DNA of 64,000 bases from an uncultured Chitinophagaceae bacterium (GTDB taxonomy: Bacteria > Bacteroidota > Bacteroidia > Chitinophagales > Chitinophagaceae). The stretch lies in NCBI GenBank assembly GCA_937958995.1, contig CALGAP010000008.1, forward strand, positions 248,001-312,000, given 5' to 3'. The number at the start of each line of letters is the position of its first letter. The stretch's first letter is position 1. This document shows, one piece after another, positions 26,512 through 35,024 of the stretch. Under the pieces are notes generated by a model. The model did no database searches, had not been told where the DNA came from, and saw only the letters and a list, made by a program, of their open reading frames with translations. Position numbers and translations under genes: made by a program.

Positions 26512-27885
26512 TTATAAATTTCGCCAAATGTCTTTGGCAAATTGTTCGAGAGAGGGATCTCGCGCGCCCATTAATAATAACACACAATTATCAGTTAAAT
26601 GCGAACGCGCCGCATCGAGGAATTGATTACGGTCTTCAATAAAATAGGCGGGTTTATTCAGTGCTTTTAAATCGTTAATCAAATCATTCGCTGAAATATC
26701 TTTCACGGCCGTGCCACCGGCGTAAAATATTTCACTCATCCATATTTCATCTTCGGGACGAAGCGCGGCGGCGATTTCCTGCACAAAATCATTTCTCAAA
26801 AATCTTGTCGGTCCATAACCATGCGGTTGAAACCAGGCCACTACTTTCGGCGCAATGGGTTGACAAGCCCTGATGGCAGCAGCGCATTTTACGGGGTTGT
26901 GCGCAAAGTCATCAATCACCCACACCCCATTTTTCTTTCCTAATACCTGCGCGCGGCGATAAATACCTTCGTAGCTTTTTAAACAATCTGATGCGGTTGT
27001 CAGATCCACGCCTATCTGCGCTGCAATGGCAGAGGCTGCCACCGCATTTTCCATATTATGTTGGCCAAGCACCTGCAAATGAAAAGGCACGCCATTTATC
27101 CTGAAAGAAATATCAAGACCTTCCTGCGAAAAATCGCTGGCCATATAGCCCGCTTCTTCACCATTCCATGAAAAATCTTGTTTCTTATTCTGTGAGAACT
27201 TCGCCGCCAGCGGGTGTGACTGGTTCACGACAAATAACTTCGAGTTTTCTTTGAAAGTTTTGAAAATATCAAGCAACGCGTCAATTTCTTTGTGATCCTT
27301 ATCAATATTCAGCAGCAAACCAATCTCTGGTTTGTACTGCACAATGGAGCCATCGCTTTCATCGGCTTCTATCACCAGCCATTCGCCCGCGCCCACTTTG
27401 GCATTGCCGATCTTACCTTTTTTGATAAGGCTCACTAATCCTGCTCCGCTGATGATGCTCGGCTGAAGTCCCGCGTGTTCAAGTATATCAAACAACATCG
27501 CTGTAGTTGTACTCTTACCACTGGTGCCGCCGATGGCAATTGTTTTTTTGCTGGCCGCTATCAGGGCAAGCAATTCACTGCGTTTGATGATGGGAATATT
27601 GAGTTGTTTCGCCTTTTGCACCTCTACAACCGTATCTTCAACAGCAGCGGAAATGACTACCAGGTCGTTTTTTTCGGTTATTCCCTCTCCATTTTGCAGG
27701 AAGCAGGAGATGCCTTCGGCTTCCAGTTTCGCTTTGGTGTCGTTGTATTCGTTAGGTTTGAAAAAACGGTCGCTGCCGGAAACATGCTTACCAATGCCTT
27801 TCAGGTATTGTGCCAGCGCGCTCATGCCACTGCCGGCAATTCCAACAAAGAAGGGGTTACTAAAATCGTTGATCGAAGCAATCAT
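26512..27885 (-). CDS. Mur ligase, MurC/Mpl-like
   Basis: A 457-residue protein with all Mur ligase domains. The N-terminal UDP-binding domain has GIAGSGMSALAQYLKGIG. The ATP loop is GGTSGKSTTT (Lys124). The central domain has IEADESDGS and NIDKDHKEID, and the C-terminal domain has DDFAHNP and LLLMGARDPSLEQFA. The length equals that of Escherichia coli Mpl (457), which recycles muropeptides, while MurC is longer. In the P-loop, Ser stands where MurC and Mpl usually have His (GTHGKT). The gene is not in a cell-wall cluster, so a recycling role is favoured, but the exact substrate is open. Confidence 0.8.
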   Translation of the reverse strand: MIASINDFSNPFFVGIAGSGMSALAQYLKGIGKHVSGSDRFFKPNEYNDTKAKLEAEGISCFLQNGEGITEKNDLVVISAAVEDTVVEVQKAKQLNIPIIKRSELLALIAASKKTIAIGGTSGKSTTTAMLFDILEHAGLQPSIISGAGLVSLIKKGKIGNAKVGAGEWLVIEADESDGSIVQYKPEIGLLLNIDKDHKEIDALLDIFKTFKENSKLFVVNQSHPLAAKFSQNKKQDFSWNGEEAGYMASDFSQEGLDISFRINGVPFHLQVLGQHNMENAVAASAIAAQIGVDLTTASDCLKSYEGIYRRAQVLGKKNGVWVIDDFAHNPVKCAAAIRACQPIAPKVVAWFQPHGYGPTRFLRNDFVQEIAAALRPEDEIWMSEIFYAGGTAVKDISANDLINDLKALNKPAYFIEDRNQFLDAARSHLTDNCVLLLMGARDPSLEQFAKDIWRNL

Positions 27886-28018
27886 GGCTGCAAATAAGGC
27901 AATTTAAGGCAATGTCTGCATGATTTTGCGAAGCTGGCCAGGTGGCAAAAACGATATACCATTTATTTTCATTAAATTTACTTCAGGCCAAAACTAAATT
28001 GCCATATAGTAAAGTTTG

Positions 28019-28375
28019 ATGCCTATGGGTTCATTTTCCCTCATCATCCTCGCGATTGCCGCCATATTGTTTTCCGCAGGCGGAATACTGGCAGCAAAAT
28101 TATTTGTAAAAGGATCGGTGAACCCCCAGAAAGGACAAGCTTACGAGTGCGGCATCCCCACGCAAGGCTCACCCTGGAACCAGTTTAATATCGGCTATTA
28201 TCTGTTTGCCTTGCTGTTTCTGATCTTCGACGTAGAACTGATCTTTCTCTATCCCTGGGCCGTGGTGGTGAAAAAAATCGGTGTAATTGCGCTCATCGAG
28301 ATCGCCATATTCCTGTTTATCCTCTTCCTCGGATTTTTATATGCGCACAAAAAAGGAGCATTGAAATGGGTGTAA
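28019..28375 (+). CDS. nuoA: NADH-quinone oxidoreductase subunit A
   Basis: A 118-residue protein with three membrane helices and the family core YECGIPTQGSPWNQFNIGYY and LFLIFDVELIFLYPWA. First gene of the complex I operon. The ATG at 28019 is used; a TTG one codon earlier and an ATG two codons later are alternatives. It overlaps nuoB by about 10 bases. Subunit A sits at the junction of the membrane and peripheral arms. Confidence 0.95.
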   Translation: MPMGSFSLIILAIAAILFSAGGILAAKLFVKGSVNPQKGQAYECGIPTQGSPWNQFNIGYYLFALLFLIFDVELIFLYPWAVVVKKIGVIALIEIAIFLFILFLGFLYAHKKGALKWV

Positions 28376-28917
28376 GAGAAGAAATCATAGAAAAAAACAA
28401 GGATTTTCCCGGGCATATACAACCCGTACCGGGTGGTGGCATCATTGTGAGCAAATTCAACGAAATCATCAACTGGGCTCGGGCCAACTCACTCTGGCCA
28501 CTCACCTTCGCCACCAGCTGTTGTGGTATAGAAATGATGTCGGTCGCTTCTGCCAAATACGACTTCTCGCGTTTCGGTTTTGAAGTGGCGCGCGCCACAC
28601 CGCGACAGGCAGACGTGATCATCATTGCCGGCACCATCGTCAACAAAATGGCGCCCGTGCTCAAAAGACTATACGACCAGATGGCCGACCCCAAGTACGT
28701 GATTGCCATGGGGGCCTGCGCTATCAGCGGCGGCCCTTTTTTCTATAATACCTATTCGGTAGTAAAAGGCGCCGACCACGTGATTCCTGTCGACGTGTAC
28801 ATTCCCGGCTGCCCGCCACGTCCTGAAGCATTGCTGCACGCGCTGATAGCCTTGCAGGAAAAAATAAAAAACGGCTGGACCCGCGAACAGATCAGGGAGG
28901 AAAATAAAAAGCAATGA
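28366..28917 (+). CDS. nuoB: NADH-quinone oxidoreductase subunit B
   Basis: A 183-residue protein. The ligands of cluster N2 are visible: the tandem Cys in TSCCGIEMM, then GACAISGGPFF and VYIPGCPPRPEALL. Subunit B passes electrons from the last iron-sulfur cluster to quinone. It overlaps nuoA at its start and nuoC at its end (by about 4 bases), as expected for translational coupling. Confidence 0.97.
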   Translation: MGVREEIIEKNKDFPGHIQPVPGGGIIVSKFNEIINWARANSLWPLTFATSCCGIEMMSVASAKYDFSRFGFEVARATPRQADVIIIAGTIVNKMAPVLKRLYDQMADPKYVIAMGACAISGGPFFYNTYSVVKGADHVIPVDVYIPGCPPRPEALLHALIALQEKIKNGWTREQIREENKKQ

Positions 28918-29369
28918 CCAACGAGGATATCAAACAATATATCAGCGGTATTGTGCCCGACACCGTGTACGACGAAACGGGTGAATGGCTCAACGCCAAT
29001 ATACCGCCGCAAAGCTGGAAGCAACTGGCCCAGGCGCTGCGCAACTCACCTTTCAGCTTCGATTATTTGTTTTGCCTTACCTGCGTTGACTGGAAGACGC
29101 ACCTTACAATGGTGTACCATCTTTCATCCACTGCCAACCGGCAATTAACTGTAGTGGTGAAGGCAAAACTCGACAGAAATAATCCCGAAATAGATACCGT
29201 GTCGGATATATGGAGAACGGCAGAGTTTCACGAGCGCGAAGTGTTTGAAATGTTTGGTGTGCAGTTTAAAGGTCATCCCGATCTGCGCAAACTGATTCTG
29301 CCCGACGATTTTGAAGGTTACCCGATGCGAAAAGATTTCGAAGACCCGGTCAATATGATCAGGCTGTAA
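28914..29369 (+). CDS. nuoC: NADH-quinone oxidoreductase subunit C
   Basis: A 151-residue protein of the 30-kDa subunit family. Signature blocks: FDYLFCLTCVDW, TVSDIWRTAEFHEREVFEMF, then GVQFKGHPDLRKLILPDDFE and GYPMRKDF. It is separate from nuoD rather than fused, with only one base between the genes. Confidence 0.95.
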   Translation: MTNEDIKQYISGIVPDTVYDETGEWLNANIPPQSWKQLAQALRNSPFSFDYLFCLTCVDWKTHLTMVYHLSSTANRQLTVVVKAKLDRNNPEIDTVSDIWRTAEFHEREVFEMFGVQFKGHPDLRKLILPDDFEGYPMRKDFEDPVNMIRL

Positions 29370-29370
29370 C

Positions 29371-30510
29371 ATGTATTCGGAAACGCAAATATTAAAAGAG
29401 GCCAGTGCCGGCGACATCGACGGCGGTGAACTGGTGATCAACGTAGGGCCGCAACATCCTGCCACGCATGGCGTGCTGCACCTGGTGATCACCTTGCAGG
29501 GAGAGACTATCAAAAAAATCGAGCCCCACCTCGGCTATATACATCGCTCCATCGAAAAAATGTGCGAGAGCCTGAGCTACCGCCAGTTTATATATGTCAC
29601 CAGCCGCATGGATTATTTGTCGGCACACATTAATAACCATGCCTGCGCACTTTGCGTTGAAAAAGGTTTGCAGGTAGAAGTGCCGCCACGTGCCAAAGTG
29701 ATCAGGGTGTTGATGGATGAACTCACGCGCATTGCTTCGCACGAGTTGTGGCTCGGTGCAATGGCCATGGACCTCGGCGCGTTCACGCCCTTCTTCTACG
29801 CTTTTCGCGAACGCGAGGCCATCAACGAAATTATGGAAGAAACCTGCGGCGCGCGGCTTACCATGAATTATATGGTGCCCGGCGGCGTGATGTTTGACCT
29901 TCATCCCAATTTTCAAAAGAAAGTAAAAGCCTTCATCACCCAGTTCAAGAAAAAAGTGGTGGAGTTCGACGACCTCGTCACCAATAATATCATTTTCCAG
30001 AACCGTATGAAGGGCATTGGTGTGTTGTCGAAAGAAGATGCTATTTCATACGGATGCACCGGCCCTGTGGCCAGGGCGAGCGGCGTGCATTGCGATATCA
30101 GGAAAATTTATCCCTACGAAATATACGATCAGCTGGAGTTTGATGAAATCACGGAATCGGCCGGCGATTCCTTTGCACGCTATATGGTGCGCGTGCGCGA
30201 AATGCACCAGTCGGCAAAGATCATCGAGCAGCTGATTGACAATATTCCCGAAGGCGATTACCAGGCCAAAACCAAAGCAGTACTGAAGTTGCCGAAGGGA
30301 GAATTTTATTCAAGAGTAGAAACAGCCCGCGGCGAGTTGGGCGTGTACATCGTGAGCGAAGGCGGCACCACTCCGTACCGTATTAAATTCAGGAGCCCGG
30401 GTTTCAGCAATCTTTCTGCACTCGATCATATTGCTCGAGGCGGTAAGATCGGCGACCTGATGGCAACCATGGGAACACTCGATTTAGTGATACCAGATAT
30501 AGACCGTTAA
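29371..30510 (+). CDS. nuoD: NADH-quinone oxidoreductase subunit D
   Basis: A 379-residue protein of the 49-kDa subunit family that forms the quinone site with subunit B. Signature blocks: NVGPQHPATHGVLHLV, HLGYIHRSIEKMCES, then LGAMAMDLGAFTPFF and, at the end, FSNLSALDHIARGGKIGDLM. It is followed after 12 bases by nuoH, so genes for the NADH-oxidising module (E, F, G) are absent at the place where they usually lie. Confidence 0.97.
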   Translation: MYSETQILKEASAGDIDGGELVINVGPQHPATHGVLHLVITLQGETIKKIEPHLGYIHRSIEKMCESLSYRQFIYVTSRMDYLSAHINNHACALCVEKGLQVEVPPRAKVIRVLMDELTRIASHELWLGAMAMDLGAFTPFFYAFREREAINEIMEETCGARLTMNYMVPGGVMFDLHPNFQKKVKAFITQFKKKVVEFDDLVTNNIIFQNRMKGIGVLSKEDAISYGCTGPVARASGVHCDIRKIYPYEIYDQLEFDEITESAGDSFARYMVRVREMHQSAKIIEQLIDNIPEGDYQAKTKAVLKLPKGEFYSRVETARGELGVYIVSEGGTTPYRIKFRSPGFSNLSALDHIARGGKIGDLMATMGTLDLVIPDIDR

Positions 30511-30522
30511 AAACAGGCTGGC

Positions 30523-31599
30523 ATGTTTAGCTTAGAAAGCATCACCAATGCTGTGCAGGATTGGCTCAACGCCAATTTCAGTCCAATGTGGGCCCTGATC
30601 ATTCAATGCGCCATCGTGATATTACTGGCCATGGGACTGTTCGCCACCCTGGGCTTGGTATTGGTGCTGATGGAAAGAAAAGTGGCCGCGCACATGCAAA
30701 TACGTCTTGGCCCCAACCGCGTGGGACCCAAAGGCATGTTCCAGACCGCTGCCGACACGCTGAAGCTGATTATGAAAGAAGGCCTCACGCCAGAAGGTGC
30801 GGATAAACTACTCTTTAACCTCGCGCCGTTTGTGGTAATGATTGTGTCAATGCTGCTGCTGGCACCGCTTGCTTTTTCAAATGGATTTCAGTTATGGGAT
30901 TTGAATATCGGCGTGTTGTTCATATCTGCGGTGTCATCTGTATCAGTGATTGGTATATTAATGGCCGGATGGGCGAGCAATAACAAATACTCTCTGCTCG
31001 GCGCCATGCGCAGCGGCGCGCAGATCGTGAGTTATGAATTGTCTGCAGGACTTTCAATCATTTCTATTGTTGTACTAGCCGGCAGCCTGCAGATTTCAGA
31101 CATCATCAACTCGCAACAAGATGGCTGGTGGATCTTCAAAGGACATATACCCGCCATCATCTCATTTGTGATTTTCATCATTGCTGTCACCGCCGAGACC
31201 AACCGCGCCCCATTTGACCTGGCCGAAGCAGAATCGGAACTGACCGCGGGTTTTCATACTGAGTATTCGGGCATGAAGTTCGCGCTGTTTTTCCTGGCAG
31301 AATACATCAACATATTTATTGCGTGCGCCATCGGCGCTACCCTGTTTTTAGGCGGATGGATGCCGCTGCATATAGGCCACTGGCAGGCATTCAATCATGT
31401 GATGGATTATATTCCGGGTGTAGTATGGTTTTTCGGGAAGACCTTCTTCCTGATCTTCGTGATTATGTGGTTCCGGTGGACCTTCCCACGCCTGCGCATA
31501 GATCAGTTGCTGAACCTGGAATGGAAATACCTTTTACCCATAAGTCTTTTTAATCTTTTGCTGGTCACGCTGATCGCGATTATGGGATGGCATTTTTAA
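30523..31599 (+). CDS. nuoH: NADH-quinone oxidoreductase subunit H
   Basis: A 358-residue membrane protein of about eight helices. Family blocks are RKVAAHMQIRLGPNRVGPKG, AETNRAPFDLAEAESELTAG, FHTEYSGMKFALFFLAEY and WFRWTFPRLRIDQLL. It contributes the quinone channel and links the quinone site to the proton-pumping arm. It directly follows nuoD. Confidence 0.97.
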   Translation: MFSLESITNAVQDWLNANFSPMWALIIQCAIVILLAMGLFATLGLVLVLMERKVAAHMQIRLGPNRVGPKGMFQTAADTLKLIMKEGLTPEGADKLLFNLAPFVVMIVSMLLLAPLAFSNGFQLWDLNIGVLFISAVSSVSVIGILMAGWASNNKYSLLGAMRSGAQIVSYELSAGLSIISIVVLAGSLQISDIINSQQDGWWIFKGHIPAIISFVIFIIAVTAETNRAPFDLAEAESELTAGFHTEYSGMKFALFFLAEYINIFIACAIGATLFLGGWMPLHIGHWQAFNHVMDYIPGVVWFFGKTFFLIFVIMWFRWTFPRLRIDQLLNLEWKYLLPISLFNLLLVTLIAIMGWHF

Positions 31600-31602
31600 A
31601 AA

Positions 31603-32088
31603 ATGAAAATGGCGTTCATTAAACAATATATATCGGAAGTATTTGGCGCCGTACGTTCGCTGTGGAAAGGCATGCGCACGACGGGAAGGTACTTCGTGCG
31701 TCCCAAAGAGATCATCACCCAGCAATATCCCGACAACCGCGATACACTGGTTTTACCCGAACGCTTTCGCGGCGAAGTGGTGATGCCGCACGACGAAAAC
31801 AATGAACATGCCTGCACCGGCTGTACAGCCTGCGAGCTGGCTTGTCCGAACGGCACCATCAAGATCATCACCAAATTCGATATAACACCCGAGGGTAAAA
31901 AGAAAAAAGCGCTCGACACTTTCATATACCATCTTGAACTGTGCACCATGTGCAACTTGTGCATCGAGGCTTGTCCGACCGATGCCATCAAGATGGCAAA
32001 AAACTTCGAGCATAGTGTGTACGACCGCAGCAAGCTGACCAAACGTTTGAACAAACCGGGTTCAAAAATCAGGGAGGGCATTGAATGA
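31603..32088 (+). CDS. nuoI: NADH-quinone oxidoreductase subunit I
   Basis: A 161-residue ferredoxin-like subunit with two four-Cys motifs for 4Fe-4S clusters N6a and N6b: CTGCTACELACP and CTMCNLCIEACP. An amphipathic N-terminus anchors it to the membrane arm. It overlaps nuoJ by four bases. In an enzyme without E, F and G this subunit would be the likely entry point of electrons from ferredoxin or another donor. Confidence 0.96.
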   Translation: MKMAFIKQYISEVFGAVRSLWKGMRTTGRYFVRPKEIITQQYPDNRDTLVLPERFRGEVVMPHDENNEHACTGCTACELACPNGTIKIITKFDITPEGKKKKALDTFIYHLELCTMCNLCIEACPTDAIKMAKNFEHSVYDRSKLTKRLNKPGSKIREGIE

Positions 32089-32675
32089 GTGCTTCATCCG
32101 TCATATTCTATATTATATCGGCCTGCACGTTGGTGACGGCCCTGCTGGCCGTGACCACACCACGCATTTTCCGTTCGGCCATCTGGCTGTTGTTTTCCCT
32201 GATAGGCGTGGCCTCGTTGTATTTCTGGATGGAAGTTGAATTTATTGCGGCAGTGCAGATTATTGTTTATGTCGGCGGCATCGTGGTGCTCATCATTTTC
32301 TCCATTTTCCTCACCCAGGAGTCGGGCGCCAAAATGCCGAAGCCCGCGCTGAAGCGCGCATTGTTTTCGGCGCTGGCGGTGTTGTTCGGATTTGCGTTTA
32401 CCTACAATCTTATCAGCAAGCATGCATTTACCGCAACAAGCACGCAGCCCTTTGCGGTCAATGTTTCCGATATCGGTGAACAAATGCTTAATCCAACCGA
32501 ATATGGTTACCTGCTTCCTTTTGAAGTGGTGAGCATATTGCTGCTGGCAGCCATGATCGGCTGTATCGTGATTGCAATGAAATCGCCGGTAAAGAAAGTG
32601 ATCAGTGAAAATGGCAAGGGAGTCCTGGCGCCGCGGAATGAACATAAGGAGGAAGTTGACGAGGTGACGAGTTAA
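32085..32675 (+). CDS. nuoJ: NADH-quinone oxidoreductase subunit J
   Basis: A 196-residue membrane protein with about five helices. The family block near residues 45-75 is WMEVEFIAAVQIIVYVGGIV. The C-terminal tail is charged and rich in Glu and Lys (about 30 residues), a little longer than average. It starts inside the end of nuoI. A gap of 50 bases separates it from nuoK. Confidence 0.95.
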   Translation: MSASSVIFYIISACTLVTALLAVTTPRIFRSAIWLLFSLIGVASLYFWMEVEFIAAVQIIVYVGGIVVLIIFSIFLTQESGAKMPKPALKRALFSALAVLFGFAFTYNLISKHAFTATSTQPFAVNVSDIGEQMLNPTEYGYLLPFEVVSILLLAAMIGCIVIAMKSPVKKVISENGKGVLAPRNEHKEEVDEVTS

Positions 32676-32725
32676 TAGCTGATACACGTGTCAATGTCAG
32701 CCACTCAACCATCAAACTAACTATT

Positions 32726-33040
32726 ATGCAACAAATACCTATAGAGCACATTCTTTTCGTAAGCACTGCCTTATTCTTCATTGGCATGTACGGCCTGTTT
32801 ACGCGCCGCAATATGATCACCATGCTGATGTCGATAGAGCTGATCCTGAACAGCGTCAACATCAATTTTGTCGCGTTCAATAAATATTTGTTCCCCGGAA
32901 AACTTGACGGCATTTTCTTTACCATATTTATTATTACCGTCGCTGCTGCCGAGGCGGCGATTACGATTGCGATTATCATTAACCTGTATCGTACGCACAA
33001 ATCAATTGATGTGGAAGATGCCACTGAATTGAAATACTAG
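32726..33040 (+). CDS. nuoK: NADH-quinone oxidoreductase subunit K
   Basis: A 104-residue three-helix membrane subunit. The family core is RRNMITMLMSIELILNSVNI, then ITVAAAEAAITIAIIINLYR. The two buried Glu residues in these segments belong to the proton path. It ends three bases before nuoL. Confidence 0.95.
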   Translation: MQQIPIEHILFVSTALFFIGMYGLFTRRNMITMLMSIELILNSVNINFVAFNKYLFPGKLDGIFFTIFIITVAAAEAAITIAIIINLYRTHKSIDVEDATELKY

Positions 33041-33043
33041 TCT

Positions 33044-34972
33044 ATGGCGGATTATTCTTACATAGCGCTTGTTCCGTTGCTGCCACTGGCCACCTTCGTG
33101 CTGCTGGGACTGGCGGGGAAAAATCGTTTGGTAAAATGGAGTGGCTATATTGGTTCGGCGACCATGCTGGGTTCGGCGGTCATTTCTTTATATGCCGCTT
33201 ACCAATATTTTTTTGTAAATGGGAAAACAGGCGATGCTTACGCAGAAATAACCGCATTGCGTTATACCTGGCTTGAATTTGCGCCCGGGCTGTCAATCGA
33301 TATGGGCATAATACTCGACTCTATATCGGTGATGATGCTGGTGGTAGTAAGTTTTATCTCGCTGATGGTGCATATTTACAGCGTGGGTTATATGAAGGGC
33401 GAAGAAAGGGTTACTACTTATTTCTCCTTTCTTTCACTGTTCACCTTCTCGATGCTGGCGCTGGTGGTTTCTTCCAACATTTTTCAAATCTATATTTTCT
33501 GGGAGCTGGTGGGCGTGTCGTCGTATCTGCTGATTGGTTTTTATTATCAGAAACCATCTGCAGTTGCCGCTTCGAAGAAGGCATTCATCGTTACACGTTT
33601 TGCTGACCTCGGATTTTTAGTAGGCATATTAATACTCGCATTTTACAGCGGCAGTTTTGATATCGGCACCATCATCAACCGGGCTACCGATAGTCAGTCG
33701 GAGGCCTTTACCGGCTTAGTCTCTGCTGGTTTCCTGGGCATGTCGGCGCTTACCTGGTCGCTGGTGTTGGTGTTCGCTGGTGGCGCTGGCAAATCGGCGA
33801 TGTTTCCGCTCCATATCTGGCTGCCCGACGCTATGGAAGGCCCCACGCCGGTGTCGGCATTGATACATGCCGCAACCATGGTGGTGGCGGGTGTGTACCT
33901 GGTAGCGCGACTGTTCCCGGTATTCTACATAGATGAAATAGCCATGCAGGTAGTGACCTATGTGGGTGCTATATCTGCACTGGTTGCCGCCATTATTGCG
34001 TGTACGCAGACAGATATTAAACGCATACTGGCCTATAGTACCATGTCGCAGATAGGTTATATGATGTTTGCGCTGGGTGTATCGGGATATGGCGGTGAAG
34101 AAGGATTGGGTTACACTGCTTCCATGTTTCATTTGTTTACGCATGCCTTCTTCAAATCGCTGCTCTTCCTGGGCGCTGGTGCCATCATTCATTTTGTGCA
34201 CAGCAATGAAATGAAGGATATGGGTGGTTTGAGGAAATGGATGCCGGTGACACATATCACTTTTTTGATTGCCTGTCTTGCTATTGCAGGTGTACCGCCA
34301 TTCGCAGGGTTTTTCAGTAAGGAAGAAATTTTACTGGCTGCTTATCAATCTGACAAAATAGTATATGGTATAGGTTTATTTGTTGCCGCACTGACGGCCT
34401 TTTATATGTTCCGCCTGTATTTTTCTGTGTTTTGGAAAAAGGAAGCGGCTGACGCATCACATCACGGCGAAGGAACCTGGAGTATGAAGTTGCCGCTTAT
34501 CGTGCTTGCGGGGTGTACTGTAGTGGTGGGATTTATTCATTTCGGCAATTATATCAGCAGCGATGGCGCCCCGCTGCCCACGCATTTTGATATCAGGTTT
34601 TCGATTGCGCCGGTGGTGAGTGCGGTTGCCGGTATATTGCTGGCGGCTTATTTGTACAAAAAAGAAAGTGATCGCCCCGCAAAATTCGCAACAGCATTGG
34701 GAAGGTTGTACCGTGCAGCATATAAGAAGTTTTATATCGATGAGATATATCTCTTTATCACGAAGAAAATAATATTCAATCTCATAGGTGCGCCGGCAGC
34801 GTGGTTCGACAGGAATATAGTTGATGGCATTATGAACTTATTGGCCAGCGGCACAGCGCGCACGGCCGCACTGATAAAAGGAATGCAATCAGGAAGAGTA
34901 CAGAGCTATGCGCTGTACTTTTTTGGAGGAGTGGTTGCGTTGGCGATATTGTTAATTTATATATGGATTTAG
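33044..34972 (+). CDS. nuoL: NADH-quinone oxidoreductase subunit L
   Basis: A 642-residue antiporter-like subunit with about 16 membrane helices. Family blocks are YIFWELVGVSSYLLIGFYYQ, HIWLPDAMEGPTPVSALIHA, AATMVVAGVYLVARLFPVF and HLFTHAFFKSLLFLGAGAII. The C-terminal long lateral helix region (about 540-640) is present. It pumps protons at the far end of the membrane arm. Confidence 0.97.
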   Translation: MADYSYIALVPLLPLATFVLLGLAGKNRLVKWSGYIGSATMLGSAVISLYAAYQYFFVNGKTGDAYAEITALRYTWLEFAPGLSIDMGIILDSISVMMLVVVSFISLMVHIYSVGYMKGEERVTTYFSFLSLFTFSMLALVVSSNIFQIYIFWELVGVSSYLLIGFYYQKPSAVAASKKAFIVTRFADLGFLVGILILAFYSGSFDIGTIINRATDSQSEAFTGLVSAGFLGMSALTWSLVLVFAGGAGKSAMFPLHIWLPDAMEGPTPVSALIHAATMVVAGVYLVARLFPVFYIDEIAMQVVTYVGAISALVAAIIACTQTDIKRILAYSTMSQIGYMMFALGVSGYGGEEGLGYTASMFHLFTHAFFKSLLFLGAGAIIHFVHSNEMKDMGGLRKWMPVTHITFLIACLAIAGVPPFAGFFSKEEILLAAYQSDKIVYGIGLFVAALTAFYMFRLYFSVFWKKEAADASHHGEGTWSMKLPLIVLAGCTVVVGFIHFGNYISSDGAPLPTHFDIRFSIAPVVSAVAGILLAAYLYKKESDRPAKFATALGRLYRAAYKKFYIDEIYLFITKKIIFNLIGAPAAWFDRNIVDGIMNLLASGTARTAALIKGMQSGRVQSYALYFFGGVVALAILLIYIWI

Positions 34973-34973
34973 A

Positions 34974-35013
34974 GATTACGGATACGATCGCGGAAGTAAC
35001 GCGGATTACAAAA
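34974..35013. repeat. fragment of the ATCCGCGTAATC-type repeat between nuoL and nuoM
   Basis: GATTACGGATACGATCGCGG followed by AAGTAACGCGGATTAC fills most of the 52-base gap between nuoL and nuoM. A reverse-oriented relative (CCGCGTTAATCCGTGATCC, 36537-36555) fills the gap between nuoM and nuoN. These are the only gaps of this size in the operon apart from nuoJ-nuoK. Confidence 0.4.
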
Positions 35014-35024
35014 CGAATCAAACC

